Below are positions 1 through 4,659 of a stretch of 8,162 bases of DNA, one piece after another. The translations under genes and the position numbers were made by a program. The notes under the pieces are model-generated. The model ran no database searches. It had not been told where the DNA came from and saw only the letters and a list, made by a program, of their open reading frames with translations. Each line of letters opens with the position of its first letter. Position 1 is the first letter of the stretch. Source of the stretch: Herpetosiphonaceae bacterium (lineage in GTDB: Bacteria > Chloroflexota > Chloroflexia > Chloroflexales > Kallotenuaceae); contig JASKZZ010000100.1 of assembly GCA_030147335.1 (NCBI GenBank), positions 1 to 8,162 on the forward strand, in the 5' to 3' direction.

Positions 1-1652
1 GGATCTTTCAATAGCGCGCGAGCAATTGCAACGCGCTGACGCTGACCACCGGAAAGCTTGACACCACGCTCGCCAACAACGGTATCGTAACCGTGCGGCA
101 GCTTAACGATGAACTGATGGGCATTAGCTGCGCGTGCGGCCTCGATTATCTCCTCGTCGCTTGCTTGCAGCTTGCCATACAAGATGTTATCCCTGATCGT
201 TCCAGAAAAAAGCAGTGTTTCCTGCGGCACAATGCCGATCTGCTCACGGATTGACTGTAGCTTCACATCGCGCAGATCGTAGCCGTCAATCCGCAGCGCG
301 CCACTTGTAGGATCGTAGAAGCGTGGGACCATGTTAACAAGCGTTGTTTTACCAGCTCCACTTGGACCGACCAGCGCTAAAATCTCGCCGGGCGCAAGCC
401 GAATATTAATACCGCGCAGAACATCGTTATTGGGTGTATTGTCAGGCTCGTACTCAAAGTGCAGGTTGTCGAATTCAATGTCGCCGCGCACCACTGGAAG
501 TGTTACTGCGTCTGGCTTGTCCTGGATGTCGGCCTCGGTATCAAGAATCGCAAAAACACGCTGCGTCGCGCCCAACGCTTCTTGAAGCTGACTATACAAA
601 CCAGTGAATGTGCCAAGTGACGCTGCAATCGTCGCGGAGTAAATCAGAAAGGAACCGAGGTCACCCGGACTGATTTGACCGGAGATAACTTGTTGGCCGC
701 CGTACCAGATGACCATTACAATGGCAGTGAAGCCAAGAAATGAGATGATCGGAAGAAACGTAGCCCGCACTTTGGTCCGACGCATGGACGTACGAAACGC
801 TTCCTCAATCGCATGGCGAAATCGCTTGATCTCGTATGGCTCGCGCGCAAACGACTGGACGACGCGAATGCCAGCAACGGTTTCTTCAAGAACTGCGGTT
901 GCATCCGCCATCCGATCCTGCACTTCAGTTGAAATGCCACGGATGCGTCGTCCGAAAAAGACGCCGGCCAGGATCATCCCCGGCACAACCAGCATGGTTA
1001 CCAGTGTCAGCTGCACGCTGAGAAAAAACATAAAGGCAACGCCACCGGCAAACGTGATCAGGTTCTGCAAAAACGCGGCAATATTGACCGTCACCACACT
1101 TTGCACCGTTGAAACGTCGTTGGTCACCCGCGATGTGATCTCGCCCACATGCCGATCGCTGAAAAACCGCAGCGACATCCGCTGTATATGCTCATACGTT
1201 TGCAGACGCAGGTCGGCCATAACACGCTCGCCAACAAACGAAAGCAAATAGCTTTGGGTGAAGTTAAACAGCGCTTGAAGCACAAACACGCCCAGCATCA
1301 GCACGGCAACCCAGTTGAGCACGCCGCTCCGCAGCTCCGGCGGGTTGGTTTTGAGCACATTGGTGTAGAAGTTGCCGACAAAATCAAAGACTGTCGAACG
1401 ACCCGAAACTGTTTGTCCCGAAACAGCGTCAATCAGCAGGCCAGCGACCAGCGGCACCAACAGGCCAAGCACGCTGGAAATAAACAAACAGGTAATCGCG
1501 ATCGCCAAGCGTTTGCGGTAGGGCTTCACATAGCGAAACAACCGTAGCCAGTCAATGGTGGTTACGGTTTGAAGTCCACGTGCCGGGGGTACCCGATTAG
1601 CTGTGTTAGAGGGTTGTTGAATATCTTGCTCGTAGGTCGTCGCATCCGCCAC
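1..1652 (-). CDS. ABC exporter half-transporter (MsbA/multidrug type), 3' end cut by window
   Basis: The protein fuses a membrane domain to an ATPase domain; such proteins dimerise in the inner membrane and use ATP to export lipids or hydrophobic compounds. 550 residues are visible, against roughly 600 in the family. The GTG start follows AAGGAG with a 6-nt spacer, which fixes it well. An N-terminal cytoplasmic stretch (1-45) precedes hydrophobic segments near 48-76, 112-134, 187-236 (two), 300-318 and 330-352. In the ATPase I see an aromatic A-loop candidate Y401, Walker A GPSGAGKTT at 429-437, Q-loop Q477 (IVPQE) and the ABC signature LSGGQ at 533-537. Walker B and the H-loop lie beyond position 1. 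It stands alone after a terminator-like hairpin, with its own candidate promoter. The substrate cannot be told from sequence; lipid flippase or drug exporter are both possible. A heterodimer partner gene could follow outside the window. Confidence 0.95.
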   Translation of the reverse strand, partial: MADATTYEQDIQQPSNTANRVPPARGLQTVTTIDWLRLFRYVKPYRKRLAIAITCLFISSVLGLLVPLVAGLLIDAVSGQTVSGRSTVFDFVGNFYTNVLKTNPPELRSGVLNWVAVLMLGVFVLQALFNFTQSYLLSFVGERVMADLRLQTYEHIQRMSLRFFSDRHVGEITSRVTNDVSTVQSVVTVNIAAFLQNLITFAGGVAFMFFLSVQLTLVTMLVVPGMILAGVFFGRRIRGISTEVQDRMADATAVLEETVAGIRVVQSFAREPYEIKRFRHAIEEAFRTSMRRTKVRATFLPIISFLGFTAIVMVIWYGGQQVISGQISPGDLGSFLIYSATIAASLGTFTGLYSQLQEALGATQRVFAILDTEADIQDKPDAVTLPVVRGDIEFDNLHFEYEPDNTPNNDVLRGINIRLAPGEILALVGPSGAGKTTLVNMVPRFYDPTSGALRIDGYDLRDVKLQSIREQIGIVPQETLLFSGTIRDNILYGKLQASDEEIIEAARAANAHQFIVKLPHGYDTVVGERGVKLSGGQRQRVAIARALLKD

Positions 1653-1687
1653 GCCGATCTCCTTCCAGTCTGCCCGCGTCTTGTTTC

Positions 1688-1716
1688 AAGATACATGGTG
1701 TGTATCGCTCGTGCAA
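1688..1716 (-). promoter_or_regulatory. Candidate promoter with overlapping palindrome, upstream of the ABC exporter
   Basis: Read on the minus strand there is a TTGCAC -35-like box (1716-1711), a 17-nt spacer and a TATCTT -10-like box (1693-1688), about 36 nt before the GTG start. Each box matches the sigma-70 consensus only partly (3/6 and 4/6). The inverted repeat GATACA-5 nt-TGTATC (1690-1706) covers most of the spacer and the -10. That is the position expected for a repressor operator, though this role is inferred. Confidence 0.35.
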
Positions 1717-1750
1717 CGCTTTTGTCTAATCGGCAATAGTTGTTAATACA

Positions 1751-1778
1751 CAAGCCAGGTCTGCTACAACCTGGCTTG
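1751..1778 (-). terminator. Perfect 10-bp hairpin downstream of the phosphohexomutase gene
   Basis: CAAGCCAGGT (1751-1760) and ACCTGGCTTG (1769-1778) are perfect inverted repeats around an 8-nt loop. The hairpin starts about 48 nt after the stop of the minus-strand phosphohexomutase gene and lies before the promoter candidate of the next gene, so a transcription end is the natural reading. On the minus strand it is followed by TGTATTAAC and not by a clean run of T, so it may be a weak or factor-assisted terminator. Confidence 0.5.
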
Positions 1779-1825
1779 CCTCGCCGGATTCCCGTTTTCG
1801 CCAATACCTCGGATGTTGATTTGGT

Positions 1826-3283
1826 TTACTGCGGAATATTTTCCTCTGCTAGTTTGACGCCTTGTTGCAACAATTGTTGCACTCCATCTTGGGTGCGCGC
1901 CTCAGCATAAATCCGCAGTACCGGCTCGGTACCCGATGGCCGTATGAGGAGCCATGAATCATCGTCGAGCAAATACTTAACGCCGTCACGGTCGTTGATC
2001 GCGCTCACCCGCCGGCCACCAAGCTCGGACGGAGCCGCATCTTTGAGCTGCCGGACCAAGTCTTTTTTGCTGAAAGGCCGCACCTGCTGATCGATGCGGT
2101 CGTACAAAAACGGGCCGTAGTTTTGTTGGAGTTGATCGATCAACGTATGAAGCGGCTGCTTCGCCTTGGCAACGATTTCGAGCAGCAGCAAGCCCATCAG
2201 TATGCCGTCGCCTTCGGGAATGTGGCCCAAGATCGAGATACCACCACTTTCCTCGCCGCCGATCAACACCGGCTGTTTCAGCATATAGTCACAGATGTAG
2301 TTAAAGCCGACTGGCGTTTCCTCGACCTGAAGATCATGCTGCTGCGCCAGTTTGTTAACGATCTGTGTCGTCGAAATTGTTTTAACGATCAAACCTCGCT
2401 TGCCCTGCGCCAGCAGATGCTGCAAAGCAAGCGCGATAATCATATGCGGGCTAACAAACTCGCCGCGCGCGTCCAGCGCTCCGATCCGATCAGCGTCGCC
2501 GTCGGTGGCAAGACCAATATCGTAACCGCCTTCAACCACGAGACGGCTCAGCTCACGCAAATTGCGACCAATCGGCTCAGGATGCAGGCCACCAAATCCG
2601 GGATTAAGCTCGCCATGAATTTCGGCAACCATCACGCCCAGCTCACGCAGCCAACGCGCAATATATCCACGGCCCGCGCCGTACATAGGATCAACAGCCA
2701 CACGCAGACCACTGTTGGCAATTGCCGCGAAGTCTACCAGCGTACGCAAATGTTTGAGATATGCCGGCAAGGGATCAAAGCGTACAATCTCACCCGTAGC
2801 TGGTACTTTATCGGTCTGCCACGGTGGCTCGGCATAGGCTGGAGTGCGACCATCAGCAAGATTACGCTCAAGCCGTCGCTCGATCTCTTGCGTCACCTCG
2901 GGCATGGCCGAACCGCCAAACGAAGACTTAAACTTAATTCCATTGTAGCGCGGCGGATTATGCGAAGCTGTAATCATGACACCGCCTGCCGCTCCAAGAT
3001 TCTTAACTGCATACGACAGCGCGGGTGTTGGACAATCGGCCTTGCTCAAATATACCGGCAGGCCATTCGCCGCCAGCACATTGGCAACTTCCATCGCGAA
3101 ACGGTCCGACAAAAAGCGTGTATCGAAGCCGACAACAACGATATTGCGCGTCTCGTCGTTTGAGTCTTCCACACCACTTGCTACATAATCGGCAATCGCT
3201 TGCGCCACATGTCGCACATTATCAAAAGTAAACTCGCGGCTGATAACAGCGCGCCAGCCATCAGTTCCAAAGCGAATTGGCAC
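1826..3283 (-). CDS. Phosphoglucomutase/phosphomannomutase family protein
   Basis: This is an alpha-D-phosphohexomutase, a cytoplasmic enzyme that moves phosphate between C1 and C6 of a hexose through a phosphoserine and a bisphosphate intermediate. It links glycolysis to glycogen, cell-wall or exopolysaccharide precursors. All four family motifs are present (numbering from the GTG start): catalytic serine S107 in TASHNP, metal-binding DGDADR at 261-266, sugar-specificity loop GGEESGG at 342-348, and phosphate-binding RPSGTEP at 448-454. The 485-residue length is normal for the family. I place the start at GTG 3283 and not at the in-frame ATG 3301. GGAGG (3297-3293) sits 9 nt before the GTG, the ATG has no ribosome binding site, and VPIRFGTDGWRA matches the usual N-terminus. 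Glucose versus mannose preference cannot be read with certainty, and a glucosamine mutase is less likely. It is divergent from azlCD. Confidence 0.95.
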   Translation of the reverse strand: MPIRFGTDGWRAVISREFTFDNVRHVAQAIADYVASGVEDSNDETRNIVVVGFDTRFLSDRFAMEVANVLAANGLPVYLSKADCPTPALSYAVKNLGAAGGVMITASHNPPRYNGIKFKSSFGGSAMPEVTQEIERRLERNLADGRTPAYAEPPWQTDKVPATGEIVRFDPLPAYLKHLRTLVDFAAIANSGLRVAVDPMYGAGRGYIARWLRELGVMVAEIHGELNPGFGGLHPEPIGRNLRELSRLVVEGGYDIGLATDGDADRIGALDARGEFVSPHMIIALALQHLLAQGKRGLIVKTISTTQIVNKLAQQHDLQVEETPVGFNYICDYMLKQPVLIGGEESGGISILGHIPEGDGILMGLLLLEIVAKAKQPLHTLIDQLQQNYGPFLYDRIDQQVRPFSKKDLVRQLKDAAPSELGGRRVSAINDRDGVKYLLDDDSWLLIRPSGTEPVLRIYAEARTQDGVQQLLQQGVKLAEENIPQ

Positions 3284-3292
3284 CGGCCCGTT

Positions 3293-3297
3293 CCTCC
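3293..3297 (-). promoter_or_regulatory. Ribosome binding site that fixes the phosphohexomutase GTG start
   Basis: GGAGG on the minus strand lies 9 nt before GTG 3283. It falls inside the longer frame that begins at ATG 3301, so that ATG would put the ribosome binding site within coding sequence. No comparable site precedes the ATG. Confidence 0.75.
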
Positions 3298-3322
3298 ACA
3301 TTTCAGTGTTGTTGACGCTTCT

Positions 3323-3328
3323 ATTTTA
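3323..3328 (-). promoter_or_regulatory. Possible -10 box for the phosphohexomutase gene
   Basis: TAAAAT on the minus strand (5/6 match to TATAAT) would give a leader of about 33 nt before GTG 3283. The best -35-like hexamer, TCGTCA, is 19 nt upstream, which is too far and too weak to be convincing. Confidence 0.3.
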
Positions 3329-3336
3329 CCACCTGG

Positions 3337-3365
3337 TTCATGGTCGCTGACGAGCGGGTTATAAT
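3337..3365 (+). promoter_or_regulatory. Candidate sigma-70 promoter for azlCD
   Basis: A perfect TATAAT (3360-3365) lies 17 nt after TTCATG (3337-3342), a poor -35 match (3/6). Transcription would begin near 3372, shortly before the AAAGGAG ribosome binding site, giving a leader of only about 24 nt to GTG 3396. A short palindrome, CGCT-GACG-AGCG (3345-3356), lies in the spacer. Confidence 0.55.
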
Positions 3366-3383
3366 GGTGACGATTACGCTATG

Positions 3384-3390
3384 AAAGGAG
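3384..3390 (+). promoter_or_regulatory. Ribosome binding site that fixes the azlC GTG start
   Basis: AAAGGAG is followed 5 nt later by GTG 3396. The in-frame ATG at 3381 begins just before this site and has no binding site of its own, so the ATG start would add five spurious residues. Confidence 0.75.
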
Positions 3391-3395
3391 CATTT

Positions 3396-4121
3396 GTGTC
3401 TCAAGATGCTTCAGCCGCCGCACAGTCTGCACCGCCGCGCCATGGCTGGGCCGCTGGCATACTTCAGGCGCTTCCCATTATTTTGGGCTACGTTCCTGTT
3501 GGGTTTGCATTTGGAGTGTTGGCGCAAAAAGCCGGCATTTCAACATGGAACACGCTGCTCTTATCTCTCCTTGTCTACGCCGGCTCGTCGCAGCTCATCG
3601 CGGTCGGCCTGTTTGCGGCGGGTATTCCCGCTCCATCCATCATTCTCACAACTTTTATCGTCAATCTTCGGCACATGCTAATGTCGGCGGCGCTCGCGCC
3701 ATTCCTGCGCGGTTGGCGCAGATCTGAACTGGCAGCCTTTGCTTTTGAGCTTACCGATGAAACATTTGCTATCCACAGTGCCCGGTTTGCGGCAGGCTCG
3801 ACAACGAAAGCAGAAACATTCGCAATCAATATCGCTGCTCAATGCGCCTGGGTGTTTGCGACATGGCTGGGAATTGTTGCAGGACAGCTGGTAACTGATG
3901 TCAAGCCATGGGCGCTCGACTACGCGCTTCCAGCGATGTTTATTGGTCTGCTTGTGCTGCAAATCAAAACACGTCGGCAAGTCGTGGTAGCGTTGCTGAC
4001 GGGGGTACTTGCGGTGGTGTTGCAGCAGATCGGCATCGAACAATGGCACGTTATTATCGCGACAATTATTGGCGCTACCGTAGGAGTATTCATTGAATGG
4101 ATCAGCAAGCGATCACATTAA
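3396..4121 (+). CDS. azlC: AzlC family branched-chain amino-acid exporter, large subunit
   Basis: AzlC pairs with AzlD in the cytoplasmic membrane. The characterised members export branched-chain amino acids or analogues (azaleucine resistance in Bacillus; BrnFE in Corynebacterium), and homologues such as YgaZ export valine. From the GTG start it has 241 residues, normal for the family. A polar N-terminus (1-20) leads to family-typical segments: LPIILGYVPVGFAFG at 26-40, YAGSSQLIAVG at 61-71, NLRHMLMSAALAP at 90-102 and ELTDETFA at 118-125. Further hydrophobic helices run near 142-167, 175-190 and 196-233. Its last 25 bases overlap azlD, which implies coupled translation. The exact substrate is inferred from the family. 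Confidence 0.93.
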   Translation: MSQDASAAAQSAPPRHGWAAGILQALPIILGYVPVGFAFGVLAQKAGISTWNTLLLSLLVYAGSSQLIAVGLFAAGIPAPSIILTTFIVNLRHMLMSAALAPFLRGWRRSELAAFAFELTDETFAIHSARFAAGSTTKAETFAINIAAQCAWVFATWLGIVAGQLVTDVKPWALDYALPAMFIGLLVLQIKTRRQVVVALLTGVLAVVLQQIGIEQWHVIIATIIGATVGVFIEWISKRSH

Positions 4122-4426
4122 CGATTGTCGGGATGGCGCTCGTAACATTTGGGCCGCGATTACTCCCAGTCTGGCTGCTGGCATCACGGTCGTTGCCGCC
4201 AGTAGTGGTTGCATGGCTGCGCTACGTTCCAGTAGCCGTATTAGCCGCGCTGCTCCTACCAACTCTGGTAGTCCACGAAAACAATATTGATTTCGGCAGC
4301 GACAATCTGTTCTTCTGGGCCGCAATTCCTGCATTCCTGGTTGCGTGGAAAACACGCAGCTTTGTTGCAACAGTAACCGTTGGTATGGCTGCTGTGGCGA
4401 TTGCACGCGCGCTCCTTGATTCATAA
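4097..4426 (+). CDS. azlD: AzlD family small subunit of branched-chain amino-acid exporter
   Basis: This 109-residue membrane protein is the small partner of AzlC. It has the family layout of about four hydrophobic helices (roughly 5-30, 36-59, 70-84 and 88-106), including TFGPRLLPVWLLASR near 17-31 with the typical RLLP segment, and RYVPVAVLAALLLP near 42-55. The ATG is preceded by TAGGAG (4081-4086) at a 10-nt spacing inside the azlC coding region. The 25-bp overlap with azlC supports a bicistronic message and an obligate two-subunit transporter. The gene ends at TAA 4424-4426; no third gene is attached. Confidence 0.92.
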   Translation: MDQQAITLTIVGMALVTFGPRLLPVWLLASRSLPPVVVAWLRYVPVAVLAALLLPTLVVHENNIDFGSDNLFFWAAIPAFLVAWKTRSFVATVTVGMAAVAIARALLDS

Positions 4427-4481
4427 GCTCAATATCAAATTGTGTTTATGCACTGCATTAATGAGTCACCAAATTGTAGGC

Positions 4482-4508
4482 TTGCGATCTATGTTCAGGT
4501 TGTATGAT
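4482..4508 (+). promoter_or_regulatory. Weak candidate promoter for the hybrid kinase gene
   Basis: TTGCGA (4482-4487) and TATGAT (4503-4508, 5/6) are separated by only 15 nt, shorter than ideal. If used, it would leave a leader of about 145 nt before the kinase start. It is the best pair I found in the 233-bp gap 4427-4659, which holds no credible coding frame. Confidence 0.25.
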
Positions 4509-4510
4509 TG

Positions 4511-4535
4511 AAACATCGGCCTAACAGGCTTGTTT
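4511..4535 (+). terminator. Possible azlCD terminator: interrupted hairpin with T-rich tail
   Basis: AAACA-TCG-GCCT-AAC-AGGC-T-TGTTT can fold as an inner 4-bp stem with a 3-nt loop and an outer 5-bp stem, separated by an uneven internal loop. The descending arm is T-rich. It lies about 85 nt after the azlD stop. The stem is short, so the call is tentative. It also falls just after the kinase promoter candidate, so both cannot work in the simplest way. Confidence 0.3.
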
Positions 4536-4637
4536 GTAGCACAATGCCGAAACACAAGAGTTGCCAGTTTATCGCACGCACCTAAAACCCCAGCGTAGCA
4601 AAAAGTGTATGTGGGCAACATAGTCGGTATCAGCACA

Positions 4638-4659
4638 CTAGCTTCCAGCGCAAAGCTAG
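4638..4659 (+). promoter_or_regulatory. Inverted repeat directly abutting the hybrid kinase ATG
   Basis: CTAGCTT (4638-4644) and AAGCTAG (4653-4659) form a perfect 7-bp stem with an 8-nt loop. The last base of the stem touches the A of ATG 4660. There is no purine-rich ribosome binding site in this stretch. In the mRNA the hairpin would occupy the space where a ribosome binds, so it could limit initiation at 4660, or it could indicate that translation starts further downstream. Confidence 0.45.

Noticed and set aside
709..1251. A 180-codon plus-strand open frame antisense to the ABC exporter
   Set aside because: It lies wholly within the conserved membrane domain of the exporter, and its product has low-complexity Arg/Ser/Thr composition typical of a reverse-frame shadow.
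1562..1804. An 80-codon minus-strand frame between the mutase and the exporter
   Set aside because: It runs through the terminator-like hairpin, the candidate promoter and the first codons of the exporter in another frame, with no recognisable features.
2123..3163. A 346-codon open frame on the plus strand, antisense to the phosphohexomutase gene
   Set aside because: The opposite strand encodes all four conserved mutase motifs. The antisense product has no recognisable domain, is unusually rich in Arg, His, Gln and Thr as expected of a shadow frame, and has no good ribosome binding site.
4436..4477. Direct repeat CAAATTGT (4436-4443 and 4470-4477) flanking the palindrome CATTAATG
   Set aside because: Eight-base repeats in an A+T-rich gap are expected by chance, and the 34-base offset matches no clear promoter geometry.
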